A stretch of DNA of 64,000 bases from positions 1 to 64,000 of the forward strand of contig JAHIUA010000099.1 of the NCBI GenBank assembly GCA_018817385.1, given 5' to 3'. The stretch comes from Pseudomonadota bacterium. Lineage in GTDB: Bacteria; Desulfobacterota; Desulfobulbia; Desulfobulbales; Desulfocapsaceae. Of the stretch, positions 41,725-50,780 are shown one piece after another. The notes under the pieces were generated by a model. That model did no database searches and was not told where the DNA came from. It saw only the letters and a list, made by a program, of their open reading frames with translations. The position numbers and the translations under genes are program-made. Positions within the stretch are counted from its first letter, which is position 1. Every line of letters begins with the position of its first letter.

Positions 41725-42540
41725 ATGCGCAATCCGAGACTCTATACGACCCCTATCACATCGCTGCAAGAAAACCTTCCGCCTCTACTGGATGCAGCAG
41801 GCCTTCCAAACCTCATACCAAGCGGCAAGACCATCCTCATCAAACCTAACCTGGTGGAGGCCCTGGCCCCGCCTGTTACCACCCCGGTACAACTGGCTGC
41901 CCTTCTCGTCGATTACCTGCAGAATAGGCTCCCCGGCAATCCTATCCTCATCGGAGAGGGTACGGGCTCTTTGCAATATGATACCCATTACCCCTTCCAA
42001 ATGCTGGGATATACTGACCTGGCAGCAGCGAAAAACATTCCTCTTCTCGACCTCAATCAGGAAAAGCTGACCAAGAGAGAAGACACGCGCTGCAAAAGAT
42101 GGCCGATCATGTATCTCCCCGCCATCCTGGACGAAGTCTTTTTGCTTTCGGTCCCTGTGCTCAAGGCCCATACCCTAGCGGGGGTCACACTGACCATGAA
42201 AAACATGATGGGCTGCGCTCCCCCTTCTCACTTTCGCGGCCAGGGCGGCTGGGGTAAATCTGCATTCCATCGGCAGATCCAAGAGGCCATCTTTGACCTC
42301 AATCGCTACCGAACTCCGGATTTCACTCTCCTTGATGCATCCATTGGTATGGCCAAGGCCCATCTCTGGGGTGCCCATTGTGAACCGCCGGTCAATCAAC
42401 TGGTCGCCTCTGCAGATCCTGTGGCCATTGATGCCTACGGCGCCGCACTCCTCAACATCGACTGGAAGAACATAGGACATATCCACATGGCCAACTCGAT
42501 TCTGGGATCGGCCCATACAGCACCTGTAGAGATTCCATAA
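41725..42540 (+). CDS. DUF362 protein
   Basis: 271 residues. ILIKPNLVEALAPPVTTPVQ near residue 38, GEGTGSLQYDTHYPFQMLGY near 79 and LSVPVLKAHTLAGVTLTMKNMMG near 141 are typical of DUF362. LLDASIGMAKAHLWG and ASADPVAIDAYGAALL follow later in the usual order. Many family members carry a C-terminal ferredoxin domain; this one stops before it. The role is unknown, and a metal or redox function is often assumed because of the fusions. It is probably a single gene; the ferredoxin-nitroreductase gene is divergent, 283 bases away. Confidence 0.85.
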   Translation: MRNPRLYTTPITSLQENLPPLLDAAGLPNLIPSGKTILIKPNLVEALAPPVTTPVQLAALLVDYLQNRLPGNPILIGEGTGSLQYDTHYPFQMLGYTDLAAAKNIPLLDLNQEKLTKREDTRCKRWPIMYLPAILDEVFLLSVPVLKAHTLAGVTLTMKNMMGCAPPSHFRGQGGWGKSAFHRQIQEAIFDLNRYRTPDFTLLDASIGMAKAHLWGAHCEPPVNQLVASADPVAIDAYGAALLNIDWKNIGHIHMANSILGSAHTAPVEIP

Positions 42541-42743
42541 TACGTTCTGTCTCTCGTCAATACTCAGTTTACAAAGCCGGAATGCTCTGGGATAGACAAC
42601 TCTTTCAGCAACCGACTGGACTCTCGGGTGCAATGACTCTCAGATACTGCAAGAATGGAGGTTGCCCTCTCTTCTTTTCGCCCCAATTCCCCTGAAAAGC
42701 CACCTAAAAAAAGGCACCAACAGTCAAGTCACTTGGGTCTCTA

Positions 42744-42777
42744 CAAAAAAAGGCCCCGATGTAATACACCAGGGCCT
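42744..42777 (-). terminator. Intrinsic terminator of the 49-residue protein gene
   Basis: AGGCCC (42751-42756) and GGGCCT (42772-42777). On the minus strand the hairpin is followed by seven T (A run at 42744-42750). Confidence 0.8.
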
Positions 42778-42797
42778 GTAAACGAAAAAAGAAAAGC

Positions 42798-42947
42798 CTA
42801 TTCTTTATCCTTTTTGCCTTTCTTCTTGTCTTTTTTCTTGTCTTTTAGTTTCGCCACTTCTTTCTTGACAAGTTTAGGAAGAGGGCAGCTCTTGCAGGAG
42901 ATGCCCTTCTTTTTTATCTTGTTGCAGCATTTCTTTTTCGTACCCAT
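42798..42947 (-). CDS. Small Cys- and Lys-rich protein
   Basis: 49 residues from ATG with AGAGGA upstream and a terminator just after the stop. The first half is MGTKKKCCNKIKKKGISC followed by KSCP, i.e. a CC-x9-C-x2-C pattern able to bind one metal ion or cluster. The second half is almost only Lys, Asp and Glu (KLKDKKKDKKKGKKDKE). Short proteins with this head occur in related bacteria as far as I recall, but I know no function. The gene is 38 bases from the end of the FKBP gene and may be co-transcribed with it. It is too short for most automatic gene calls. Confidence 0.7.
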   Translation of the reverse strand: MGTKKKCCNKIKKKGISCKSCPLPKLVKKEVAKLKDKKKDKKKGKKDKE

Positions 42948-42984
42948 TGTCATTCCTCTTGGTTATGGAGAGTAGTACAATGAA

Positions 42985-43737
42985 TTATTCCTTTGCTTCC
43001 TTTTCAGTGGAGACTTCCTTTTCAGTGGAGACTTCCTTTTCAATGGAGATCAGCTCCACATCAAAGAGGAGAACAGAATTAGGTTCGATCATCGGTGGAA
43101 CTCCTTGATCACCGTAGGCCAGGTTCGAGGGAATAGCAACTTTTAAAACAGACCCCTCTTTCATGAGCTGAAGGGTCTCTGTCCAGCCTGGAATGACCTG
43201 ACTTACCCCAAAGACGACAGGTTCACCTCGTTTATAGGAATCATCAAAAACAGTACCGTCAATCTTTGTTCCCTTATAATGGACTTTGACCATATCCTCA
43301 GCCGCAGGTGTGGCGCCTGTCCCTTCTTTTACCACCTCGTACTGGAGACCGCTTGCAGTGACAATCACTCCTTTGTTCTCTTTATTTTTGGCAAGATATT
43401 CATCCCCTGCTTTCTTATTCTCTTCCTGCAATTCTTTTAGCTGGGCTTCCTGTTTTTCCTGCATTTTCTGAGAAAATTCGCTCTGTACAGCCTGCATTTC
43501 CTCTTTGCTGAGCAGAGGAGGCTTTCCATGAAACGAATCATCAAGGCCTTGCACTAGAATTTCATAATTCAGATCTTCACCCATCCCTTTAAAATAGGTT
43601 CCCACATCAAGTCCCAGACTGTAGCTGAGTTTCTCTTCAAAGGTCTTCAGTTCGTTCGTTTTTACGGCATCTTCTGCCTGGATTTGTCCAGGTAAAATCA
43701 GACATGCAAACAGGGCAATCCCTACAATTTGTTTCAT
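42985..43737 (-). CDS. Exported FKBP-type peptidyl-prolyl isomerase
   Basis: 250 residues with a signal peptide (KQIVGIALFACLILPGQIQA, cleaved near residue 21). The N-terminal helical dimerisation domain (about 30-115, FEEKLSYSLGLDVGTYF) and the FKBP domain (about 130-232) follow the Mip/FkpA plan. In the FKBP domain, VKVHYKGTKIDGTVFDDSY, VIPGWTETLQLMKEGS and IPSNLAYGD.G are intact. It probably folds periplasmic or outer-membrane proteins. The C-terminus has a repeated EKEVST unit (encoded by 43003-43044), an unusual charged tail. Confidence 0.92.
   Translation of the reverse strand: MKQIVGIALFACLILPGQIQAEDAVKTNELKTFEEKLSYSLGLDVGTYFKGMGEDLNYEILVQGLDDSFHGKPPLLSKEEMQAVQSEFSQKMQEKQEAQLKELQEENKKAGDEYLAKNKENKGVIVTASGLQYEVVKEGTGATPAAEDMVKVHYKGTKIDGTVFDDSYKRGEPVVFGVSQVIPGWTETLQLMKEGSVLKVAIPSNLAYGDQGVPPMIEPNSVLLFDVELISIEKEVSTEKEVSTEKEAKE
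43003..43044. repeat. 18-bp tandem repeat in the FKBP gene
   Basis: Two exact and one partial unit of about 18 bases (TTCAGTGGAGACTTCCTT) encode the STEKEV repeat of the isomerase tail. Such in-frame repeats change copy number easily and may vary between strains. Confidence 0.8.
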
Positions 43738-44177
43738 CTATTCACTCCTTTAAAATTATAAATATAACGTGATTAAGGAGACCTCAGGGAAGGATATATT
43801 GCTTCCACCTTTCAACTTCAACCCATTGGAGGGCCGATCTGGAAAGGTAAGGACCGCAACCGAGATCTGCCAAACCTGAACTCTCATGTCCCCAACATCT
43901 TTTTGAATAACTCCTACCAATCACACCAATATTTGCAAACAGGTAAGCACTCTTTTGGATGGTGCAAGTTTGAAAATAAATTTCCATAACGACACCCTCA
44001 CAAAATCATAAAGCCAGGGCGCAAGCGAGTGGACCTTAGTGACTCGAGAACAAAAGCCCTTTAACAACGAAGGACGGGGGCCTGCTCCCTGCAACTGGGA
44101 AGAAAGGAACAGCAAAATTTATTTAGAACAAGAACGACTCGCTGCCTCTGCCCCGGGCCACTCGCCTCGACAGCGGT
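43738..44177. other. Intergenic region, no gene seen
   Basis: 440 bases between the FKBP gene and the Smr gene. Only short frames, without starts that look real. The FKBP promoter lies within the first part. Confidence 0.5.
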
Positions 44178-44633
44178 TTAAAATACGACAACAATGGTAA
44201 TCCCTTTGTTATGTCGATTGAGATGGGGATGGTCTGAGAGTTGAGGGAATCTACTCAAGAGCTGTTTTGTGGACCCCTGACGGCGACTAAACTCTTCCCC
44301 TGGAATGAAGCCCTTGATCTCGCCCCTGCGCCAAAGATAATCAAGTTTCTTTCTGCACTCTTTGCGGATGGCTCCGCCTTTGCCACTGGATCCGTACCCG
44401 TGAATCAGGGTTACCAGGCGCACGCGCTCCAACCGCGCTGCACAGATCTCTTGTTGTAAACGCTGTAAGGCCTGCTCAACCGTGGGCAGCCCCTGCTCTA
44501 AATTAACCGTCTTGCGGAGAAACAGCTTTGTTGCTGTACCATCCCCTTCCTCGCTGTCCTGAGTACTCCCGCAATAGGGGCAACGCAAAAGCGCGGAGGA
44601 AATTTCATTGCCGCAGATATGGCAAAGTTGCAT
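44178..44633 (-). CDS. Zinc-ribbon and Smr domain protein
   Basis: 151 residues. The N-terminus is a small zinc ribbon (LCHICGNEI and LRCPYCGST, four Cys). An Smr domain follows from about residue 42 with the HGYGSSGKGGAIRKECRKKL signature near 79, in place of the usual HG.G.G.LR. Smr domains act as nucleases on RNA or branched DNA in several proteins. TVNLEQGLPTVEQALQRL at the domain start is typical. It is translated about 10 bases after the 91-residue gene upstream. Confidence 0.8.
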   Translation of the reverse strand: MQLCHICGNEISSALLRCPYCGSTQDSEEGDGTATKLFLRKTVNLEQGLPTVEQALQRLQQEICAARLERVRLVTLIHGYGSSGKGGAIRKECRKKLDYLWRRGEIKGFIPGEEFSRRQGSTKQLLSRFPQLSDHPHLNRHNKGITIVVVF

Positions 44634-44642
44634 GGATAGGTT

Positions 44643-44918
44643 TCAGGGATGAAGTTTAGAAACAGCCGCTTTCATTTCAAGAATGATCTTTTCCAATTGT
44701 AACGAGTGAAAACGCTTGATCCTTTTTATCAGAGCCGCAAATGCTCCCTCTGCTTCGGAGTCTGGATTCTGAAACGCATCAAAACAATTGACAGCGACAC
44801 CGCCTGCCATGGACCTTCCTGCCCGCTTAATGACAAAACATTTTCCCGGAAGGGCCATTTTCTCGGCCCGAGGGCTACAGTTTCTTCTGCCATATTTGCC
44901 TGCAATCTGTTCTTTCAC
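44643..44918 (-). CDS. Hypothetical protein, 91 residues
   Basis: From a GTG with GGGAGGAG just upstream; a TTG six codons earlier is less likely because the site would fall inside the gene. The product is basic and mostly helical (GAFAALIKRIKRFHSLQLEKIILEMKAAV at the C-terminus), with two Cys (RNCSPR, PGKCFVI). No family is recognised. It lies between rel and the Smr gene, 9 bases from the latter, so it belongs to the same transcript. Confidence 0.5.
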   Translation of the reverse strand: MKEQIAGKYGRRNCSPRAEKMALPGKCFVIKRAGRSMAGGVAVNCFDAFQNPDSEAEGAFAALIKRIKRFHSLQLEKIILEMKAAVSKLHP

Positions 44919-45028
44919 ACTCTCCTCCCAAGGCAATTATGAAGTTAAGCGTCTGATGGATTGCGACATGTATCTGCGGCAAACTTGACAAGTCGGTCCA
45001 TATTTCCATGGCTTTTCACTGACTGGCC

Positions 45029-47218
45029 CTACTTTCGTCTTACGCTAATAACATGCTCCATCTGCCGAATATGCTGGATAACATTCTGCAAATGGGCCAA
45101 TCCTTCCACCTCTAGTACGATATATAACTCAGCTATATCTGCCGGAGTTGTATGGGCAGAAATTTCGACGATGTTGGCATCATCTGCGCTGATCGTCGAA
45201 CTGATGGCAGCAAAGATCCCCTTTTTGTTTTCGGCACTCACCTGAATCTCGACCCGATATCCGGACTCATGAGAGCTGAACCACTCCACCTCAATCCAGC
45301 GTTGCGAATCAGTACTCAACAGGTTCGCACATTCGGCCTTATGTACAGAAATACCACGGCCATTGGTAATAAAACCGATGATATTGTCACCGGGAACAGG
45401 ATTGCAGCAACGACTGATCTTCACCATCATATCTTCTATGCCGGCGATATGAATCCCTGAGCCACTGCCCTTTTTTCCCTGAATGGAGGACGAACCAGTA
45501 ACCAACCTGAGCGTAGTATCTGTGGCTGCAATTCTACTTCCACTTTTTCCTTCAAGAAGTTCGGGAGGCTGGAGGAATCTGACCAGGTGCTGGACGGTAA
45601 TAATACCGCTTCCCACCTTGACCAGCATATCATCGAGAGAATTACAGTGTAAATTCTTGAGAAGCAGTTTGATATGACCACTTTTGACCATTTTTTTCAG
45701 GGTGGTCTCCTGCTGTTTCAACTCCTTGTCACAGATCTCACGGCCAAGATTCAAGGCCTTCTCCCGCTCTTCTTTCCTCAGCCAGGAACGAATCCGAGAT
45801 CGAGCCCTGCTGGTCTTCACCAGATTAAGCCATCCCCGGCGCGGTCTCTGTTTTGCTGAGGTAATAATCTCTACGATATCACCATTCTGAAGCTGATATT
45901 TGAGGGGAACCAGTTTCCGGTTGACCTTGGCACCCACACAATGATCCCCAACCTCCGTATGGATAGAATAAGCAAAATCGATGGGACAGCTCTTGGCTGT
46001 AAACTCTTTGACTTCCCCGCCAGGAGTAAGGGCATAGATTTCTGGAGTATAGAGCTCACTGTGCACAGACTCCAGAAATTCTCTCGGATCTTCAACCTCC
46101 TGAAGATTTTTGACCAGATTTTTGAGGTTTCTAAACAGTTTTGCATCGCCTACAGTGGCGCTCTGCCCCTCTTTATAGGCCCAATGCGCAGCGACACCCT
46201 CCTGAGCGATAAGGTCCATCTGCTCTGTGCGAATCTGAATCTCGATAAAATGGCCTCGAGGACCGATTACGGTGGTATGCATGGACTGATAGTTATTGGT
46301 CTTGGGGACCGAGATAAAATCCTTTATACGCCCTGGAACCGGAGACCAGTTGGCATGGATAACCCCTAGCACCTCATAACATTCCTTCACCGTGTTGACA
46401 ATAATACGAAAGGCGACTTTGTCATACACCTGTTCCAGGGGAATTTTCTGAACGATCAACTTTTTAAAGATGGAATAAAGATGTTTGGGCCTGCCAATGA
46501 TCCGTGTAGGTCTGACATGGTTCTCATCCAATTTCTGGTGAAAAATGGAGATCACCTCATTGACGTAATTCTGCCTATCTTCCAGAGAAATCTCCAGCTT
46601 GCTGACCAGATCAAGATATTCACCAGGGTAGAGATACTGAAAGGAGCGGTCTTCCAGCTCACGTTTCAACCAGTCAATTCCGAGCCTTGAAGCAAGAGGA
46701 GCATAGAGATCCATGGTCTCACGAGCTATTTCCTGTTGCCGTTCCGCTGACACCATGTCCAATAGACACATATCATGAAGCCGATCAGCCAATTTGACCA
46801 GCAATACCCGTATATCACTGGCAATGGCCAGCAGCATCTTACGGACATTTTCTGCCTGAAAAACCAGTTTAGAATTGTACTGGACATTTGTAATACGGGT
46901 GCACCCATCAACGATGCGGGCAACACTGTCCCCAAACTTCTCCCGCAGATCTTCGAGGGTAACATCCCCTCTCATGATCCCGTGCAGCAATCCGGCCACT
47001 ACGGTATCCAGATCCAGGTGCATCGAAGCCAGGGTTGAAGCCACCTGCAGGGTATGATCCGGATACGATATTCCGGAAAAATGTTTCTCCCCGGCATGGA
47101 CCCTGACCACCAGTTTCCAGGCCTTGTCGATGGGACTGAGGTCGGTCCCGTGGAGATAATTCCGAGCCAGTATCTTCAACCCTTCCGGGTTGAGCATGTC
47201 GGACAATTCTTTATCCAT
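45029..47218 (-). CDS. relA: (p)ppGpp synthetase of the RelA/SpoT family, hydrolase site degenerate
   Basis: 729 residues with the full long-Rel plan: HD domain (about 30-180), synthetase (about 230-350), TGS (from about 400, IYALTPGGEVKEFTAKSCPIDFAYSIHT), helical and Zn-finger part, and C-terminal ACT (from about 650). The synthetase site is intact, with PGRIKDFISVPKTNNYQSMHTTV and IEIQIRTEQMD..AQEGVAAHW. In the HD domain the metal pair usually written HD..ED reads LLHGIMRGDVT, i.e. Asp replaced by Gly. Hydrolysis of ppGpp is therefore probably lost and the protein acts as a synthetase, so another hydrolase should exist elsewhere in the genome. It follows proS after 5 bases. Confidence 0.9.
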   Translation of the reverse strand: MDKELSDMLNPEGLKILARNYLHGTDLSPIDKAWKLVVRVHAGEKHFSGISYPDHTLQVASTLASMHLDLDTVVAGLLHGIMRGDVTLEDLREKFGDSVARIVDGCTRITNVQYNSKLVFQAENVRKMLLAIASDIRVLLVKLADRLHDMCLLDMVSAERQQEIARETMDLYAPLASRLGIDWLKRELEDRSFQYLYPGEYLDLVSKLEISLEDRQNYVNEVISIFHQKLDENHVRPTRIIGRPKHLYSIFKKLIVQKIPLEQVYDKVAFRIIVNTVKECYEVLGVIHANWSPVPGRIKDFISVPKTNNYQSMHTTVIGPRGHFIEIQIRTEQMDLIAQEGVAAHWAYKEGQSATVGDAKLFRNLKNLVKNLQEVEDPREFLESVHSELYTPEIYALTPGGEVKEFTAKSCPIDFAYSIHTEVGDHCVGAKVNRKLVPLKYQLQNGDIVEIITSAKQRPRRGWLNLVKTSRARSRIRSWLRKEEREKALNLGREICDKELKQQETTLKKMVKSGHIKLLLKNLHCNSLDDMLVKVGSGIITVQHLVRFLQPPELLEGKSGSRIAATDTTLRLVTGSSSIQGKKGSGSGIHIAGIEDMMVKISRCCNPVPGDNIIGFITNGRGISVHKAECANLLSTDSQRWIEVEWFSSHESGYRVEIQVSAENKKGIFAAISSTISADDANIVEISAHTTPADIAELYIVLEVEGLAHLQNVIQHIRQMEHVISVRRK

Positions 47219-47223
47219 CGTAA

Positions 47224-48936
47224 TTATACATTACTCTTTGATGCATCAATAATCTCAAGAACTCGGGCAGACACCTGCTCAGGTGTCAATTCTTCACTGC
47301 TTCCGTCTCTGCGTTGACGCAGTTCCACCACTCCATCCTTGGTCAGTCGTTGGCCGACCATAACGCGCAGAGGAATACCGAGGAGGTCAGCATCTTTGAA
47401 TTTGGAACCGGGCCGTTCATCTCTGTCGTCAAGGAGGATTTCCACCCCTTTTTGCACCAGCTCCTGATAGAGTGACTCTGCCACCGCCGTAACCTCTTCG
47501 TCATTAATCCCCAAATTGAGAAGAATGACCTGGACAGGGGCGAGAGGCATGGGGAAAATCATACCGTTCGCATCATGGTTCTGTTCAATGGCTGCTGCTA
47601 CAATACGGCTGACGCCGATGCCATAACACCCCATGACTATCGGTTTTTCCTGACCATCACTGTCCTGAAAGAGCGCGCCCATGGCCTGGGAATAACCGGT
47701 ACCCAATTTGAAGATATGTCCGACTTCAATCCCCTCCTTGAGTCCGAGCTCTGCACCACAGTGCGGACAGGGATCCTCCTTTGTAATCTGGCGAAGATCC
47801 GCCACCGCAAATGCTTCAAAATCCCGCCCGGGATTGACATTTTTCAGATGATAATTTTTTTCATTGGCGCCGATGACAAAATTTCTCATCCCGGCCACCT
47901 CCTGATCAACAAGCAACTTGATCTTTATGTTCACCGGCCCAAGATACCCTGTGGGGACCCCGGTGGCCTCATAAACCTGCTTATCATCAGCCATCTCTAC
48001 CTCAACGGCCCCCAGGAGATTCTTCAATTTCACCTCCTGGACTTCCCGATCCCCCCGCACCAGCACCGCCACCGGATTACCATCTGCCAGATAAACCATG
48101 GTCTTCACCAAACCACTGGCTTCTATTCCCATAAATTCACAGACGGCGGCCACTTTGCGTATGCCAGGTGTTTCCACCTTTTCCATCTCCAGCATAGGGC
48201 TCTCATCCGCATCCAGAGGGGCAATTGCCGCCTTTTCAATATTGGCAGCATAGTCGCAGCTACTGCAGATGACCAGGGTATCTTCCCCGGTATCGGCAAG
48301 GACCATAAACTCATGGGAAAAATTGCCGCCTATGGTGCCGGTATCGGCATCCACAGCCCGGAACTGAAGACCACAGCGGGTAAAGATACGCTGATAGGTA
48401 TCATACATTCGCTGATAGGCGATTCCTGCCTGGGTATCATCCACGTCAAAGGAATAAGCATCCTTCATGATGAACTCACGTCCCCGCATCAGGCCGAACC
48501 TGGGCCTGATCTCATCCCGGAATTTGGTCTGGATTTGGTAGAGGTTCTGCGGCATATTGCGATAGGAACGGATCTCCCTGCGGGCAAGATCCGTAATCAC
48601 CTCTTCGTGGGTCGGTCCCAGACAGGACTCACGCTCATGACGATCACGAAACCTGAGCAGCTCGGGACCATATTTTTCGTAACGCCCTGTTTCACGCCAG
48701 AGATCTGCAGGTTGGACCATGGGCATAAGTAATTCCTGAGCCCCTGCCCGGTTCATCTCTTCACGGACAATCTGTTCTACTTTACGAACAGCGGCCAACC
48801 CCAGGGGCAGATAGGTATACACCCCTGCGCTGAGTTTCCTGATAAAACCGGCTCGTAAGAGGAGACGATGACTGATGACCTCTGCCTCTGCAGGGGTCTC
48901 TTTGAGTGTGGGAATAAGTGATTGTGAATATCGCAT
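47224..48936 (-). CDS. proS: Prolyl-tRNA synthetase
   Basis: 570 residues, the bacterial form with an editing insertion. Class II motif 1 lies at RKLSAGVYTYLPLGLAAVRK (near residue 34). Motif 2 is at RFRDRHERESCLGPTHEEVITD and QTKFRDEIRPRFGLMRGREFIMKDAYSFD. The editing (INS) domain spans about 225-405, and motif 3 is CYGIGVSRIVAAAIEQ near 437. The anticodon-binding domain (QVILLNLG... LLDDRDERPGSKFKDADL) ends it. It charges tRNA-Pro. It lies 39 bases after ispG. Confidence 0.96.
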   Translation of the reverse strand: MRYSQSLIPTLKETPAEAEVISHRLLLRAGFIRKLSAGVYTYLPLGLAAVRKVEQIVREEMNRAGAQELLMPMVQPADLWRETGRYEKYGPELLRFRDRHERESCLGPTHEEVITDLARREIRSYRNMPQNLYQIQTKFRDEIRPRFGLMRGREFIMKDAYSFDVDDTQAGIAYQRMYDTYQRIFTRCGLQFRAVDADTGTIGGNFSHEFMVLADTGEDTLVICSSCDYAANIEKAAIAPLDADESPMLEMEKVETPGIRKVAAVCEFMGIEASGLVKTMVYLADGNPVAVLVRGDREVQEVKLKNLLGAVEVEMADDKQVYEATGVPTGYLGPVNIKIKLLVDQEVAGMRNFVIGANEKNYHLKNVNPGRDFEAFAVADLRQITKEDPCPHCGAELGLKEGIEVGHIFKLGTGYSQAMGALFQDSDGQEKPIVMGCYGIGVSRIVAAAIEQNHDANGMIFPMPLAPVQVILLNLGINDEEVTAVAESLYQELVQKGVEILLDDRDERPGSKFKDADLLGIPLRVMVGQRLTKDGVVELRQRRDGSSEELTPEQVSARVLEIIDASKSNV

Positions 48937-48975
48937 TTTTTCTACTGTAGTCTATTGATAACGAAGCGAAATGAA

Positions 48976-50055
48976 TCAAATCGATTCTTCACTCTCCATT
49001 TTTTTTAACTCTGCAAGAAAGGTCTCCAACAGGTCAACCTCTTTCACCTTTTTATACAACTCGCCCTTCTTAAAAATAATACCTACCCCGTTGCCGCCGG
49101 CGATCCCGATATCTGCCTCCCGGGCTTCACCAGGTCCATTCACTACACAGCCCATGACGGCAATCTTTAACGGTTTTTTCATGGTCTGGACATAGCGTTC
49201 CACCTCTTCGGCAATGGAGAAGAGATCTATCTGAGTCCTGCCGCAGGTGGGACAGGAAATCAATTCCGGACCCCGTTCACGGATCTTCAGGGAACGGAGG
49301 AGTTCAAAGCCGACTCGGATCTCTTCCACAGGATCACGGGTAAGCGAGATACGGAAGGTATCTCCTATTCCTTGATAAAGGAGAATCCCCAGGGCCACAC
49401 TTGACTTGACTGTTCCGGCAATCAAGCCCCCGGCCTCGGTCACTCCTAAGTGGAGAGGATAATCTGTCAGCTTGGATAACTGCTGATAACCGCTGATAGT
49501 CGTCAGGGTGTCGGACGATTTGATAGAGATTTTTATCTCTTCAAAGCCGTACTCCTCCAGGAGACGAACGTTTCTCAAGGCGCTTTCGATAAGGGCGGTA
49601 GGATTTTCCGCGCTGGGATAACCGTGTTTTTGCAACAGGTCCTTTTCAATGGAACCGCTGTTCACCCCGACCCGGATGGGGACCTTATGGGACTTGGCAG
49701 CTGCCACCACCCGAGCCAATTTTTCGGGCCCACCAAGATTCCCCGGATTAATGCGGATCCCCTGAGCCCCGTTTTCCATGGCTGCCACGGCCAGACGATA
49801 ATCAAAGTGGATGTCAGCTATAAGAGGGATAAGGATCTGTTCCCGAATCTGGCGAAGGGCAACAGCTGCTTCCGTATCGAGAACTGCCACCCTGATTATT
49901 TCACAGCCGACATCCTGCAATCGTTGTATCTGGGCCACAGTTGCTGCCACATCTCTGGTATCGGTATTGGTCATGGATTGAACAGCAATAGGACTCCCTC
50001 CGCCCACGGCCACGCTCCCCACATGGATTTTCCGGCTCTGTCTTCGAAGTATCAT
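48976..50055 (-). CDS. ispG: 4-hydroxy-3-methylbut-2-enyl diphosphate synthase
   Basis: 359 residues, the bacterial single-subunit form. It reduces methylerythritol cyclodiphosphate in the MEP isoprenoid route, using a [4Fe-4S] cluster. RKIHVGSVAVGGGSPIAVQSMTNTDT starts the TIM barrel. The cluster ligands come from ISCPTCGRTQIDL near residue 265 and VMGCVVNGPGEAREADIG near 307. Its start overlaps the stop of tsaB by ATGA. Together with dxr in the same gene run it shows that isoprenoids are made by the MEP pathway. Confidence 0.97.
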   Translation of the reverse strand: MILRRQSRKIHVGSVAVGGGSPIAVQSMTNTDTRDVAATVAQIQRLQDVGCEIIRVAVLDTEAAVALRQIREQILIPLIADIHFDYRLAVAAMENGAQGIRINPGNLGGPEKLARVVAAAKSHKVPIRVGVNSGSIEKDLLQKHGYPSAENPTALIESALRNVRLLEEYGFEEIKISIKSSDTLTTISGYQQLSKLTDYPLHLGVTEAGGLIAGTVKSSVALGILLYQGIGDTFRISLTRDPVEEIRVGFELLRSLKIRERGPELISCPTCGRTQIDLFSIAEEVERYVQTMKKPLKIAVMGCVVNGPGEAREADIGIAGGNGVGIIFKKGELYKKVKEVDLLETFLAELKKMESEESI

Positions 50056-50780
50056 TTGCCTTGTTCCTTTTTGACTACCAAGCTGAGTTCTGCATCCGAA
50101 GCCCTGACATAGAGGGGGGCTGCGGAATCGAGATCCATGATCTCACCCTGTAACAGCTGTTCACAGCACAAAAAGCCGATACAGTCGGCTGAGGGATAGT
50201 ATAACGGAAATGGAGCCATGGCCAGGAGATTTCCCAGCCGTTCTTGAAAAAATTTTCCATAGGCAAAGAGCCCGTCTCCCACCATCAGGACCGGCTCCTT
50301 GATCTCACCTGCCAACTGCTGCGGGGGAAGGGCACGAATCTCACCCTGCCTGCGCTGCACCCCTTGTTCATCTTGGCCATACCAAGCCGTATAGACCTCT
50401 CTTTTCCTGGCATCAAGGAGTGCACAGACCGGTTTTTTGCCAGTACAGCGCAGAGCCAGGGCATCAAGGGTGGAGACTCCCAACAAGGGTTTACCGGCAG
50501 CCATGGCCAATCCCTTGACCGTGGCCATGGCAATGCGCAGCCCGGTAAAGGAACCAGGTCCAAGTCCCACTGCCAGTCCATCAAGATCAGGCAAAGAAAG
50601 GCCACTCTCAAGCAGCAGCCAGTCAAGAGCAGAGAGTAAACGCCGAGAGTGGGTCACCTTGCTGTTCAAGGTGAGTGAAGCCAGTAGCTCACCGCTGTGG
50701 ATGTCTCCAGCGGTGAGGGCCACAGACGTGCAGGAGGTCGCCGTGTCAACGGCCAGGATAAGTGGACGCTCGTTCACCAA
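50052..50780 (-). CDS. tsaB: tRNA threonylcarbamoyladenosine biosynthesis protein TsaB
   Basis: 242 residues. ILAVDTATSCTSVALTAGD is the ASKHA phosphate-1 strand, and LSLPDLDGLAVGLGPGSFTGLRIAMATVKGLAMA the family signature. TsaB scaffolds TsaD and TsaE when the t6A modification is put on tRNAs reading ANN codons. The gene overlaps rseP by 7 bases upstream and ispG by 4 downstream. Confidence 0.95.
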   Translation of the reverse strand: MVNERPLILAVDTATSCTSVALTAGDIHSGELLASLTLNSKVTHSRRLLSALDWLLLESGLSLPDLDGLAVGLGPGSFTGLRIAMATVKGLAMAAGKPLLGVSTLDALALRCTGKKPVCALLDARKREVYTAWYGQDEQGVQRRQGEIRALPPQQLAGEIKEPVLMVGDGLFAYGKFFQERLGNLLAMAPFPLYYPSADCIGFLCCEQLLQGEIMDLDSAAPLYVRASDAELSLVVKKEQGK

